In this document: positions 13,403 to 26,859 of the stretch, one piece after another
Numbering within the stretch: position 1 is the stretch's first letter
Layout: each line of letters starts with the position of its first letter
DNA from: Rachycentron canadum
Taxonomy: Eukaryota; Chordata; Actinopteri; Carangiformes; Rachycentridae
Length of the DNA stretch: 64,000 bases
Assembly: GCA_038496675.1 (NCBI GenBank)
Contig: CM076654.1
Coordinates: 5,987,101 to 6,051,100 of the forward strand
Reading direction: 5' to 3'
Made by a program: the position numbers and the translations under genes
Notes under the pieces: model-generated
The model's input: the letters and a program-made list of their open reading frames with translations, nothing else
Databases searched by the model: none
What the model was told of the DNA's origin: nothing

Positions 13403-16400
13403 TTAATACTCCCAATCAAATTTCCAGTGCACTTGCGTTTTATTGGCAGACATTCTGTGTTTGGCTCTGTTCACGTCTTCCTTATTTGGCCTTGTACTGC
13501 CTTCCTCTTCTTCCTCCACTGCATGATCTGCTGTAGGCGTAGGTGTAAGTGAAGAGGCGCAGTTTACGCACATGTCTGGGTCCAAAACGGATACCACCTT
13601 TTCGAATAACTAGAGAGAAAAGATAAGGCCATGTAAATATATTAGATATATTTGAAAAGGGAATAAACATATTCTGCTTCAGTCAGGCCTCATTCACTAT
13701 TCTGTTTTCTCTTAACTTTTGATACAGGCCTCTCTGTTCTGGCACATAACATCTTGGTAATCCAGACTACTGTCATCTCCACTTACTTCTGCTGTCATGT
13801 GATCCTTATAGTACGGGTAGATAGCTAAAGGATGCTGTTTGAGGTTTTGCTCCACAGCGGCCACATATTCTCTGCGAAGTTGCTTGCGGATCATTTGCTT
13901 TGAAAAGCAGGCGTGCTCTTTGGTGATGCTTGCTCTGGGCTTTTGAGTGGAACCTTGGTTTGGAGTGTCATGGAAAACATCCGACGAGACCCCGCTCATG
14001 GCCCCAGATAAGACTGAAGAGCAATCACTGAGGTCATCGAGGCTCACGTTTACAAAACGCGCACAACTGCTGACTGTGGAAACCTTGTTTGTTGGGGCTT
14101 TAAGATACTTGCTCTTCAATCTCTCCTTGTACCTGCAGATTTACAAAAAAGTTACGAATCTATATAAAGCAGATGTTTGAATATGACCTGACGGCGACAC
14201 AGTAAAGGTTAAGGATCATGATAATCAAGGACAAGCAAAATGCAGTAGAACATATTTATTGCAGCCTTGCCTTGGGAATACTATACCAGACAGAGTAGCA
14301 GACAGTGTAATAAAGTCACTGTGTAGTTGCTGCTGAGCACCACATTATAGTCTCTGTTAGAATCATATATTTCTAGACTTTTCCACAATATATAAAATGC
14401 ATCAACAATTACAATTTAACATAAGATTCAAATATAATGTAAAAACTGCAAACAAAGCAACTAAAATTTAGTGTGGGTCCATATTGCATATAAACTGACA
14501 AATAAAGATTAATTTGAAGAACAAAAGCCAAAACATGAAAACAGGAAGGAATCAGATGAATCAATTCATTTAGTCATTTATCCTTATCTGGTTGGAAAAA
14601 AAGAGGTATTTCTTATCTTCAATATGAATGACTTGGAAATGTTGAAGTGGAAAAGTGGCTCTTTCAATTTTAGTGTGAGCTTGTGACCTTGTGCGTTTTC
14701 TCCATGTTTCAGAAGGAAATGTGTCTTGGTTTCAGTCCTGTGCAAACTGCTGTCTGAGCTGCGTTCAGAGCGGCCTTTTTGTTTTGGACACTGAGCTTGT
14801 TCTCAGTAAAGATAAGTCACTGTGTCATGTCTCTGCAGAAAAGAGGATGATGAAGATACTTTCAATTCTCTATTGAGGGCCTGCAAATACTTGAGGCTAG
14901 TCTGATCTGTTCTCTCTTCTCTTTTTTTTTCTTGCTTATTAATTTGTGTTTATTCTGTTGGTATTGCTGGATAGTGATGTGTACAACGTTCTCTTTGTGT
15001 CTGGATGAAAACATTTTCCTCAATCAACATTATCCATCTTTCTGGACTTGGACATCTTTGGTTTGAGAAATGAACTGTAGTTCAGAGGTAATCATTTCGT
15101 GTCAGGTTCCTCATTAAAAGAAACTAAAGTAGTCTTCTGCACTTCCCTATTATCTCTTTCTACCACTGCTGCAGTGAGGCACTGTTATTTCTGTTATAAG
15201 ACTGATATTAAGTTGCGCAAAGGTAGCATTAGTTGTTGACCTGTTGTACCGGCCACAAACCATATTTGTGAATATGAATTTTTTGTTTTGTTGTTTTTAA
15301 TCCTTAAATTCTGTACAACCCAAAATCAGATTATCAACGTATCTTCTATGAAAACTTTATGCTAACGACATCGGGAATGTGTTTAGATGTTGACTTGTGA
15401 TCAGCCACATTAGTAAAATGAGTGGTTAGTTCATTTGGTGCACAGACTGATAAATGCACTTTCATTTCTTTTTTCTTTTTTTTTCCACCAGCAAAAAGCA
15501 CATATTTTTTTTGCTGGTGGAGGTTGTTTTGTTTGTTGATTGTTCTATCTGTAGTTTCACAGTCTTTTTAGTGTATAAATTAATTGTTTGTGTGTACTGT
15601 TGTTGTGATTTAGTGACATTTCCACAAACAATTCCCAAATTTCCTCAAGTCTTTTGATTTAAAATAAAGTCCATGGGGTTGAATAACATTGTCTAATGAT
15701 TGAACCAACAGATTTTAAGATTTAAATGTTTTAATGCATAGATGTGGTGAAGTAGCTTCCTTTGTCAGGCAAAAATCAACGATCCTTTCTGGTTATCTTA
15801 TCCAAAAAGGCTCTCATCCATATCTCATCCATCTAATTTTTTGTTGTTTATGCTTCTGGTTTAATTGCACTGAAATGTTTAGTTGATAAGTCAATTGACA
15901 GAAAAGAAAATACTGATGAATCGCTTTTCAAGCACAAATTATGAAATTATAGCAGATATTCTCCGATTTAGAATGAGAGGATTTGCTGTTTTTTCAGTCA
16001 TGCAGTATGCCAGTGTAAGCAAAGCAGAGGGGTCCAGTTTCATCCCCTCTTCTCAACACATACACTCATACTGTAGGTCTAAATGAAGCAGCTCAGTGAC
16101 CAGTCTGTACATACTTACAATACTGTAACATGTTTTCTTCATCTATTCCTGTCTCTGCAATTTCCTACCTCCATTTCTCCACCACTAAACTGGTTCAGTT
16201 CAGGACAGCAAATAAACAATAACTAAAGGTTAAAATACCAACTTTACTTACTTACTTTACTTAAATACAGTGTTGAGGTGCATAATTTCTTTGAATCTGT
16301 GTTATTTTATGTTAAATTATACTTTTACTCAAGTAAAGGATTTTACGTCATTACCGGTACAGATTGTTATATTGCTTTACATGTTCTTGGACTGTTATTA

Positions 16401-16865
16401 CTGATACATTTACACTCAGCAGTAGTTTAATGTCACAGCTGTTTGACACAGAGCGTCATATTTTCTAAGCTTATCATATAGACAAGCTCAATATCTAAAG
16501 TAATTGTAACTGTCAGCCAACTGTATTAGTGAATGGTACAATATTTCCCTTGGTAATGTAGTATAGAGTAGTGTGAAGCATAGTTGAAATACTAATAGTA
16601 ACAGTAAGCAACTAAAAATAAGAAGTATTGGCCTAATTAGTTTCTTTCCACTAATAAATAAGGGACCTTTCTGTATTGATATGAAAAATGTTGTAATGGA
16701 GTATTTCTGATTTTAGTGGATCTAAAAACTTCTGCCACTAGAGGTCTACGTTCATTTCAAATTAATATCTCAAGATAATTAGTTAGTTAGTTAATATCTA
16801 ATAATAAAAACGTCGTGTTGTTTAACTTACCAAGGGAAAATGGGCTGCGTGTTTTTTGTCTCCAT
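13403..16865 (-). CDS. fam47e: FAM47-family protein, fam47e-like
   Basis: Exons on the - strand: 16831-16865 (ATG at 16865, METKNTQPIFP), 13787-14132 and 13403-13609. Phases agree and give 195 aa. The N-terminus PWYKERLKSKYLK resembles the PWY...SKY start of FAM47 proteins. The block KQHPLAIYPYYKDHMTAE followed by LFEKVVSVLDPDM corresponds to the KHPLALYP...LLLKVLEVLDPER block of FAM47E. The middle is Ser/Thr-rich and poorly conserved. The human family is variable in length and little characterised. The gene sits between ccdc158 and scarb2 on the opposite strand to both, as FAM47E does in human. The upstream X-boxes suggest ciliary or testis expression. The C-terminal YGAWYL region of human FAM47E is not seen, so the protein may be truncated or continue through the uncertain 3' exons. 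Confidence 0.75.
15484..15521. repeat. Perfect 14-bp inverted repeat
   Basis: Arms TCCACCAGCAAAAA (15484-15497) and its complement (15508-15521) flank a 10-nt loop, inside the large first intron of the FAM47-like gene. It may be a remnant of a small foldback element. No coding sequence overlaps it. Confidence 0.7.
16250..16350. repeat. Dispersed repeat fragment ('tttactcaagtaaag' family)
   Basis: The text around 16250-16350 (repeated tttactt, then tactcaagtaaaggatttta) resembles stretches near 17690-17760 (gtacttttacttaa...cttcttccac) and 33625-33715 (tttacttaagtaaagc...aatactccattac). I take these as fragments of one moderately common fish repeat. The family name is not determined. Confidence 0.45.
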
Positions 16866-16872
16866 GGTACCT

Positions 16873-16908
16873 TAATATTATTATTATTATTATCATTATT
16901 ATTAATAA
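16873..16908. repeat. (TTA)n microsatellite
   Basis: Imperfect TTA/ATT trinucleotide run just upstream of the FAM47-like start codon, in its probable 5' leader. Confidence 0.85.
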
Positions 16909-16965
16909 TGAACTGTCTTATTATCTATTAGTTTTCTCTCTTTCGACCGAAAACGTCAAAGTCGC

Positions 16966-16993
16966 AAATAAAATAAAATAAAATAAAATAAAT
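16966..16993. repeat. (AAAAT)n microsatellite
   Basis: Five-base AAATA/AAAAT run between the FAM47-like start codon and its X-boxes, probably in the 5' leader or core promoter. Confidence 0.85.
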
Positions 16994-17042
16994 AGATAAA
17001 TGGAAAAAAAAAATCCGACTCACGACGAGCCAAGCGTAGTTC

Positions 17043-17064
17043 GTTGCTTGGTAACCATGGCAAC
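17043..17064. promoter_or_regulatory. Overlapping double X-box (RFX site) of the FAM47-like gene
   Basis: Two sites match the X-box consensus GTNRCC-(0-3)-RGYAAC and overlap. GTAACC-AT-GGCAAC reads on + at 17051-17064. GTTACC-A-AGCAAC reads on - at 17055-17043. They lie about 180-200 bp upstream of the FAM47-like ATG, within the usual range for ciliary genes, in a small CpG-containing patch of otherwise AT-rich DNA. RFX-factor control of the gene is an inference from this match and position. Confidence 0.65.
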
Positions 17065-20000
17065 GGTTGGTGACGACAGTGGAGCAGTGGATGATGGGTA
17101 TTTTGTGAGAGGACGTTAAACCCGTTTAAGTGTCAACGGTGGAAAATAACTACATGCATTAATTACTTCGTGTTAATTTTAACACAATTTAGTTAATAAT
17201 CGATTTGTTAATATTTGATACTTTTTGATTAATAATTAATATTGATACATTTGAATCTGATGGTCAACTACTTCATACTTTTGCCCCATTAAATTTCAAA
17301 AACGCAGAAATCAGCTGGTTTCACTTTCAGTAACTGTTCCCCCTTTTTTTCCACCCTTGTCTTTTCCCTCTAATTATCTCACAACCCAACCTGAGATTTA
17401 TCTGGTGACCATTTGGAGGGACACCTATGGGTTGGAAATTGGAAACTACTGCGCTAAATAAAATAATTTTAACTACCTCCACCTCAAGCAGCTGTAACAA
17501 TAAAATGCTGCTTATACTGATGCATCAGTATTAAGAATATGTTCACAATATGGCAATGGTAATATGGTATATCAATATATCGGTCAAAGGAGCCAAGTAG
17601 TTTTACTTTTGATACTTAGTATGTTTGCTGATGATAATAATGCAGTTTAATTTAACTAGGATATTGACTGCAGGCCTTGTAATCAGGTATTTTTATATTG
17701 CAGTATTGGTACTTTTACTTAAACATCTAAGTAGGCCTACTTCTTCCACTACTGACCAGTAATAACACAGCTTGCTAAAGGAACATACATAATCCGAAAA
17801 TAGATATTAATTTTATTCTGCTATGCTGGATATGTGTGGACTTTAAATGGAGTATATGTTATACCCACACTTAACAAACTGTTGATATTTGAAGATCTAT
17901 AGGTCCATTTATAGTATTTAACTATGTGGTTTCAGCTGTTGTTTGGGTGACAGTTGCTATGTTACAGAGGTAGGTAGAATAGTAATTTGACCTTTTCTCT
18001 TATCTTACGGTACAAGTGCATGTCAGTAGGACATCATAACAGCGCTCTCCTTTTTAGATAACTTGATTAGTTTATGCCATCCTGAACCAAATCCTATGCA
18101 GCCGTCAGTTGTAGCACTGTTAACACAAATGTTTTGTTTGTCAAGATACTACTGAAATGCCAATGAATTAGAGTATATGAATTAGAAACAGTTGCACAAG
18201 ATCAGATTCAGCCCTTAGACCTAAAAGTAGCAAAATTCAACTCAAATATTAGCCTGCTCATTATACAGGAAAATAATAGTTGTATTTGCTCGATGTGGAA
18301 CAGGATTTGACTGCCATCTTTACTTTTGTGTTCTATAACCTATTAATAAATAATAAATACAATAAATAATCTGATGATTATATATTTTCTGAGTAAACTC
18401 TTAATCTGCAATGTAATTCAAAACTGTAACTGTCAAAAACGTAAAATACAAACATTGCAGATTTGTAGTTATATGTACAGTACATGGGTAGCTACTTAGT
18501 TATTCCACCACAGCTTAATGTACAATTAATGACCTATGTTAACTATCTGTGTCTACCTCTGTAGTTCTTTTTCCTACTGTGTTTAGTTGCCTGACATCAG
18601 CAGTAGTTTCCCGGTCTACTTTTATAATTGAATTTAAATTCACAAATTAATTCACAACAACTTCTGTTACATAGAAAAGTGATTGTTAACCGGTTTTAAT
18701 CACATGTTGTTCCCTTTGGGGCTGATGAATTAGCTAATTAGCCTGAGTTCTGGTCCTTGGACTCTCCTGCTGTTCAAACAACAGGAAAAATACTGCTGGG
18801 ACAGAGACACTACTGTTTCCCCTCTTTCAGCACTGATGATCCCTATTTATAGCAGCAAACTAACTTAGTAAACAGTTTCAATGCGGTCATTGAACTGCCT
18901 AATGCGCTGTTTCATTTTGTTTGCCAGTGACACAGTCACAATTTGAATGCAACTACAAAACAGTGACATTTGAATACACATTTCAGATTTGCGACCATTA
19001 TAGACACATTCAATTCAACGCATACTCAGTGTTCAATTAAGTTAACGCTCTTGAGTTATTTTGTGCAATTTTTGCTGTCAATGCAATCATTTTGTCTTCA
19101 TGTAGCACCATTTACATTGTCCTCGCCCTACAAGACTAATATCCTTTTGTCAGCACACCTGAGCTTTGACTTTAAACTTATCATTTTAACAAAGAGTAAA
19201 CCCACTAGGACCTTTAACTCTTGTGAAAACTCCAAATATTGTTGTAGAACAGCTGATGATTGCTTAAAATAATTTCTCTATTTATACACAGAAATACAGC
19301 ACAAACACGTAAGAATTAAAACTATAATAATGTAGTCTATGTAAATTTAATTTATCCCAACTTATTACCTTTAATAATATTGATATAACATTAATAATAT
19401 ATTAATACTTACCTTTTTTATGTATACCATTGTACATTATAAAAAAACCACCACTTTACAAGTGGTTTTCTTAACTTACCTTTATATGATATACAAATAA
19501 TTGCTACAATAAATGTTTCTATAAATAAAAGCTGCTCAACGTTTGAACATAGTAGCACCACTCTTTAGCAGCGCTCAGTAATTTTCCCATCAGCTGATGG
19601 AAAGGGTAAACAAACAGCATTGATATTTTATTCTTTATCTTATGTTATTGGTCACATAGTAACAATTAAAACACTGCATTTAAAGAGTGGTTTTGGTATT
19701 TCGATTCCAGGAACTACAGCCTCCAGTAAAATTTGTGTTGCAGCTTATGAAGACTTTGAATGGATTTGTTTATCAAGCCTGCTTCTTCTTGTCTATAGAT
19801 TCCTCGTGCTGTCACAGGACTGCTCTAAGGAAACAACATGACACCAAGTCTGGACCGTAGTTGAGAAGCCCAGGGGAGACACAGGAACATCAGTTTCATA
19901 GTGTAATTGCTGTGGCTTTAAGCTGTAGCACAAGCAGCCTAGAGTGTTTACACATTGCACTGTTAGGTTGACAGCTATGCTGCTAACTAACTAGCTAACT

Positions 20001-23000
20001 CTCAGCTCTAGTTGCCAGCATAATGCCTCATTTCCCGCCATTTGTCCTGTTAATGTTACTACACTACAAATTAATGCAAACGCAACACTTACTCTCAAAT
20101 TAAAAGCCCTCAAGTATTTCTGTGGACAGAAACCCTTTCTTCTTAATGGGGATTTTATTGCTGTGCTGATGTGGTGCAAAAAGTGTATAGTGTAATTTCT
20201 GGTTGCTCCATTGCTTTACATGCTATTCAGATCTACTAGTTTCTTTATCTTAGCAGTTTCTAAGGACTTCCCTCTCTCCTTTCCACTCTCTTACTCTCTC
20301 TTGCTTGGTGTTTCTTTTGTGTTGTTAGGGTTTCCTCTGCCTCCTTCAGCGATAGATGTAATAAATGTAGTTTTATTTGCTGTAATGGAGCCGAGGCTCA
20401 GTGAAGTGGAAGCACACCTCCACTTCCCTGTAAAGTCAGGCTGGGTGACTGCAGTGTAGCTCTAAGCTGATGGTTCATGCCACCCTTAGGCCAAAATGTA
20501 AAAGTGTTGAAAACACCATGATTATATTGTTGAATTTATCACATTAAATCTGTAGAAATGTACATTATGTTATGCAAAAACAGTATGATATATGATGGAC
20601 ACGAGGAGTTTATCCCCCTCTGGTCTATATATCCCTGCTCCCTGCTTCTCCTAAATTGTTTTTAAACCTCCGGTGACGACAAAGTATATTTTCTAATTAT
20701 TTTTCCATTAAATAAGTATGTTGCCATGCCTGGCTGAGTGACACCAGGGGAGGGGCTTAATCCTGCCACGTTAAATTGGCATTTTATCTTTTGTATTGTT
20801 GTGCAGGGATGCATCTTCCATGTGTCCGCACATAGAAAGGACAAGGATGCTTACTTGGGTCAGGAGGGGTTGGGTTAATGGTTGGGGATTTGCTGTTATT
20901 CCAGAAAGGAAATGCCTGAAACGGTGTGTACTATAAATTTTGGGCCAACAACAATCAATTCAACAAGCTTTCTTTTCCTTCTCAGAAGGATTTCCTTCTC
21001 ATACATCCTGGCATTAATACTAACGTACAACAAATGTATCATTTGTCATTGTCTACAAACTGCTCTCTAAATGGTTGCTCAAAGATGGCCTGACCATGGA
21101 AAGTTCAGCCCCTTTGGAAAAAAAATGTAAGAGTAAATATTGGGACATGAGCCAGATCAACTCTACAGCTGTGGAGTTGATAGTCATTTTTTTTTTTACT
21201 TTCTTAGTAATTTTTTATCAGTACTAAATTAATGTATGCATTATGTTTGTCATTTACTGTGATAAGTAAAACTAGTGGGCTGGCTTTCTCAGACTATGGC
21301 TAAAACACAATGCAAACATTGTTGCATAACTCCTCTCCCTGGCTGAGGACCGCAGGGCTGAGCAAGTTCTCTGTGAAAAATTTAAACCACAGGAAACACT
21401 TGTAATGTCTTAAAAATATGTTGTTATGGAAATTATTAAGTCTGTTTACTGGTATTGTAATGTGGTGTGACAACACTCCTTGACACACTCCTTGAATTCT
21501 TAAATTAACATTTTGTTGTTCTGTGTGGGAACAATGAGCCGCAGTCTCCTGTTTCAAAAAAACATTAGATTCATGGTGGGAAATGAACCACACCTAGGTG
21601 GACAAAGGAATTCTATGGTCGGCCCATCACTTAACAGCTGTTGAGTAAATAAACTAGAAAGTCTAATCATGAGAAAACATATACAAAACATAGCATGACA
21701 AAGAAACAGCGTCATTGTTCTTTAGTGTAGAGGGCATTGCAACAATTCTTTTGTCTGTTGCAGCCAGTTATGGAAGTGAAATAACTAATAAAACACTGTA
21801 CACTTCTCCAATACCAGTAAAAAAAAGAAAAGTTAATGACACTAATTTTCCAGATGGTCACATTAAACCATTGCAGGAGAACAATATGAGGTTACTAAAA
21901 GATAGACAATCAAACCTCAAGCAAGCAGAAACAATATGGAAAACCTGATGGAAATATGGCATTTATGTTTGTTTTAAATTTGAAATTTGAATTAATTTAC
22001 ATGTCAGCTAAGATTTAAAACTTTTTGCATCTTTTTGGCTTTTTTAAATTGAAAATACACTTTATAAGTGAAAAAAGACATTGATTTAGACAAAGTTTGG
22101 GAACCACAAATTTAATCTTGGTAAATAAATAAATAATAAATCTTAATAAAATTCTTTTGACTGTAGCTGTAGAGTTGATACATGGCAGAGTTGTGGTATA
22201 AAGTAGAAAATTAAAGATGCAGATATGCAGATGAGCTTTATTCATGTACAGTACTTGAGTAATATTAGATACTTTGCATGGTTTAAGTATAGGACACTGG
22301 ATCCAATCTTCAGCTTTTCCCTCTTACCACAAATTTTGTATTTCTCACATTATCTAACATTTCTTTTGTCTGTTACAACACAGTGAGTTCTTTTATTCAC
22401 TGTGATCCTCTCCCAGGAGAGCAAGGGATGAATTAACCCAGAAATAAATTCACTGTAGTGTACTCCTCCCATAGCACTTAATGACTCAGTTTGCATTAAT
22501 CACCTCCTGTGAAAAGGTCTGCCGTTCCTCACAAGTCTCCATTCCCTCAGCTATGCCTGTATATCAGTCTGTGGCCTTACAAAGACTGTCTCAGCCTCGA
22601 AAGTACTGTGACTCAATGTCCAGTACCAGGCTCCACCACCGTGCAACCCTGTGGCTTGGAGGACACCGCTTACCATGTCAAGCAGTATTTACAGAAAGCG
22701 TTAATGTTGTTTCTGTTGTGTTGATATAAGGAGGGAGCTGGAGATAGGGAGTACAGATGATGGAATGTGACTGGAAGGTCACATGGTTGATTTTGAAATT
22801 GTTTTTTCATCCTACAGATGAATCAGTGCTGAAAAGTAAAAAGAATACCCCTCCAAAATTTTATGTTTAAGAAAATCTAGATCTTGATTTGTGCTTGATT
22901 ACCATGCATTTTTTAGATTGCCTGCTTTAAACACAGTGTTGGAAGTCTTTCCTGTGGCCAAGTTGGTATAATTTTCCCAAGCATAAAAAGCAAAATGTAT

Positions 23001-26000
23001 AACTTCTGCAACACTTTTGTTATGCAACACCATTATTAACACATCAGAATGTCTCCTTTTAACAACTAGGAGCAAGGGTCATCATAGACTTTACCAAAAA
23101 ACTCTTAACTAAAACAAATTAAAACAAAGGAAAAAGACGAAGATTTTTTCTGGAAAACTAGTGTTTTTAGGGTTTAGGGTTTTCAGGATTATATTATTAT
23201 TGAGTTCTTTTTAGGAGTTTCTAAACCCTTGACCTTAAGCTTTAATTTGCCCTTTTTTTTTTAAAACCAGTGTGGAGTAGAGTCCACTAGGTCCACCACT
23301 GTGGTCCAAGATGAAATATCTGAGCAACTGTTGGGTGGGTTGGGCTGGGCATTGGGTCCCTCGGGGGGTGAATTATAATAAACAGGGTTATTCTCATCTA
23401 GCATCATCATCAGGCCAAATTTCCAGTTTACGCAATACTTTGGTTTATTACTTGCAAAAGTTATAATTAGCCTCAGCTCTACTTTGTTTAGTGCTAACTA
23501 ACAAATGAAAGCATGCTAACAACCTACACCAAGATGGCAAACTTTGTAAACATTATACCTGCTAAACATCAGCATGTTTAGCATTTAGCATTGTTATTGT
23601 GAGATTGTTAGCATGCTGACGTTAGCTTTTGGCTAACGTCAGCATGCTAAATAAATAATAAATAATAATAAAAACTGATAACATAACTGTAGACTCTTGG
23701 TCTTCTCATTTGTAATTGTCTTAGTCTTAGTCAAATTCATACACACCTATTCATCTCTGGTCCGCTACACAAATATGTAACCTCAGATAACTTTGGGTGT
23801 TGACAGTATTGTTTGTACAGTGGTGCAGATGAATACAATGCGATACGTTATAGTTAAAGGAGAGTCGTGAAAGACATGAATCATCGTGCATACAGCGTGT
23901 TATCCGATATCTGTTATCTCATATCTTAGCAGGTAAAAGGTGTTTACATTTGGCCTCTGCAAAGTTGACAAAATGAATACACCTGTCAAACCTCAAACAG
24001 AATTTACTGTCTATTCATTACTATACCAGCAGTCAAACTACCTTCTGTTCACCAACTCAAAAACGAACTGGAGCTGGTGAATTACAGACTCATTTGACCT
24101 GTTGATATAATTATTGAGTGTGAGATGATGGTGACCTTGAATTTCCCCTTAACACAGTGTGAAGTAAAGCCCTCGTGAGTTAGCATGCAACTCATTTTGC
24201 TTTTTTTTTTTTAATCACAAATTACTCTGAAAAGCTGACTGTGCAGAATTATGAAACATTTAGAGAATACTTCCTTTTCTAAATGCTTGAATAGGCATTT
24301 GTGTTCAAATAAATGTGGTCACTGTTGATGCAGATTTGCACTTTAGTCTGTCAAAGTGCAAACCAAAAGTCACTGGTGCAGTTTTTGGGGTGGGGGACAA
24401 AATGTGTCACAACACAATGATGGATTTGTACGGACAACAGACACTAGTTTGAAGAACTTGTCCAAAACTATTTACCTCTGGATAACAGTCGTTTTCTTCT
24501 TCTTCTTCATGCTGTTCATATGAATAGTTGCCTTATACTAAATGTGAATGCTTATTATGATGCTATACATAGAGATTTTAAAATATAAATTTATCTTTAT
24601 CTTTGTGAAAGCCTTCTAAGATGGGTGTCTTCAGATTCCAAAAAAAAAAAAAAAATCAGTGTCGCTCTGTTGACCAAACATAAAAAGGGACCATTACAAA
24701 GGTTGACCCGTTTTACCCCTCTTCAGCCCCCCACCCTTTCTTTTAGCAGAAACAATGTTGCTGCATTACTTGACTGTTATCCTTCCCCCCTGATGATTTT
24801 CTTTAGCATTTTTAACTTCCCTTGTTTGAACAGATGCCGCCCCCCCTCCTGCAGCCCCCATCCTCTGGGATTGCCATAAGGCCTAGTACAATGAGGTAAC
24901 ACTCAATTACATTAATGTCCAACCCAGTCGGTTCCTTCCACTAAGCAACATCAAACAATATGATGTATATCTTCTTCCAGGCGAAAAATGGTTGGCTTTT
25001 GTCCTACTTTATTTATGAATCGATTATGAAAGAGGGTGCTGAATGACCGTGCTCACCTTTCAGTCATCCTTCTCATACACCATTTCATAGCAGAATGAAT
25101 CCCAGCTTATTAGACAGCAACCAAACCTCAAATAAACCCCAGTGAGAGACAAAACACTCTGTTATGCTATGATAGCATTCCTGAGATTGATTCAGATTCA
25201 TTGCTGAAAGAGCTGCAACCAGTTGGATGAATTTGTGAATGACTGGTTAAGCTGGGGAGAAACAGGTTTCCCATCTCATTACCTGGTATCTAAAATGGTG
25301 TCTCTGCCACTAGAATCCCACTCTTGAGATAAGCAGCTGGTGTTGTCTGTAAATAAGGGACGGTAGTGGCTCACAGCTCCCAGTGTCCTGTTTCAGCTTT
25401 ACATCGGTTGGATGCTTTGAGTGCTTTGGAGAAATGTCACCTTTGACCTTTTCCTGCTTTAAAACTTGGTAACCAACTTTTGGTACCACCCCGATGAGCT
25501 TGATGTAGTGAAGTACTGATGGCATTTAAAGGTGTAAACCATGCATTTCAAGTTAAGGTTCATTTTCCAGTCGTCATCAGGGCCTGTGCTTTTTTTTTAA
25601 AGCGGCTTCAACAGCTTACAAGCTCATTGGTGCAACATCACATTTTGATGCTACCACGCCCTGATATTCCCTATTTAAATATGTCTGAATTTGCATTTCA
25701 TCCTTTCCCACCAGTGTGACCAAGCTACCACTGTACAATTGTTCCTTCGCTGCAGGACCAAATCACAGTGAAAAATTATTATTAATATTCACTTGTCCAA
25801 AATGCTGAAAAAACTGTCCATCCAGCAGGAAGAAGCTGCATAGCACAGATATGTGTTTGCTGTGGTGAAACATATGGATTTGAGTATAGCTGCAAAGTAA
25901 ATGTATAGCTGTTTCTCCTTATGCACATCACACCAAGAACGCCATCTCTACTACCACTGACATGTTATTCAACATATTCGCCAGTAAGGAACTGTCAATA

Positions 26001-26840
26001 TATAATTTATAGTCAATTAAAAAACGAGTGCATTGACATACATGATTGCTGCACATGAGCAGATTATGAGAGAATTTAGTTGAAGTTAAAAAGTGCATAA
26101 GCCCCAGTTTGTGGCTCTCACACATAAACATACACGCAGTATCGCAGAGGTAGTTAGTTAGTCTCTCAAAAAGATTATTAACAAGCAATGTTTGAAAAAG
26201 TCAGCTCATTTCAAAGCACTTAACTGTGATTTTCTACCCAGGTAGCCAGAGGGCTGCCATTTTGTTTTATGAATTGGAAACAAAGGTGTAATTTGGGGGG
26301 GGAAATATAATTCAAAAACCTGTCTTTTTCATCATTTAGCAGGCTGAATATAGGGGTTTCAAGAGAAACCTTCAAGTACAACAGTTTGTCTTTTTAAACG
26401 ACCTTCACGGTTTTTCAAATGTCACCTGTTAATCATCTGTCAGGAAAAACCAACATGGCTGACTCAAACTGGGGCTTACAAAGCATTAACATTTGAAGAA
26501 AGATTTTTTTTTTTCATGATTTTTGTGCATACTCTCCACTTCAAGCAATAAAACAGGCCCAAAATATGCTCAGGAAAGGCTGAAGCTTTGCATTGGCCTT
26601 TTTATTCTTCACATTTTGGTGTGAAATCTCCTCTGCAAAGGTAAATGTTTTTGATTTTGATTTTGCGAGGCCCAACATCCTCTTTTTCGGGCTTAAAAAC
26701 ACTGTTGACAGCAAAACAGCAACATTTTCTCTTTATGAAGGCTCTTGTGGACGGATGCTTTACGTTTGTCAGTGTTTGGTGGTCGTTTCGTGGCCATGAT
26801 GCAGGCTTATGCATCACCCACACTTTTTTTTCCTGGTTGC
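17065..26840. other. Large AT-rich intergenic spacer
   Basis: About 9.8 kb between the FAM47-like promoter and the CpG-rich block before scarb2. I found no exon with flanking splice signals plus recognisable protein, and reading frames are short and low-complexity. It contains repeat fragments (17690-17760), a 19-bp foldback (23608-23650), and a short imperfect palindrome at 21158-21183 with arms ATCAACTC/GAGTTGAT. It is the natural place to look for regulatory elements, but nothing is identifiable by eye. Confidence 0.6.
23480..23660. repeat. Dispersed repeat with a perfect 19-bp palindrome
   Basis: A 'gctaac / agcatgctaa'-rich stretch typical of dispersed teleost repeats. At its end the 19-nt arm TTAGCATGCTGACGTTAGC (23608-23626) is followed by a 5-nt loop (TTTTG) and its exact complement (23632-23650). 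This suggests a MITE-like or foldback element, but no target-site duplication was recognised. Confidence 0.65.
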
Positions 26841-26859
26841 ACAGAAGAAGAGTCATGTG

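Noticed and set aside
23165..23185. Telomere-like TTTAGGGTTTAGGG
   Set aside because: There are only two units, of the plant-type heptamer, in AT-rich DNA; no longer array and not the vertebrate hexamer.
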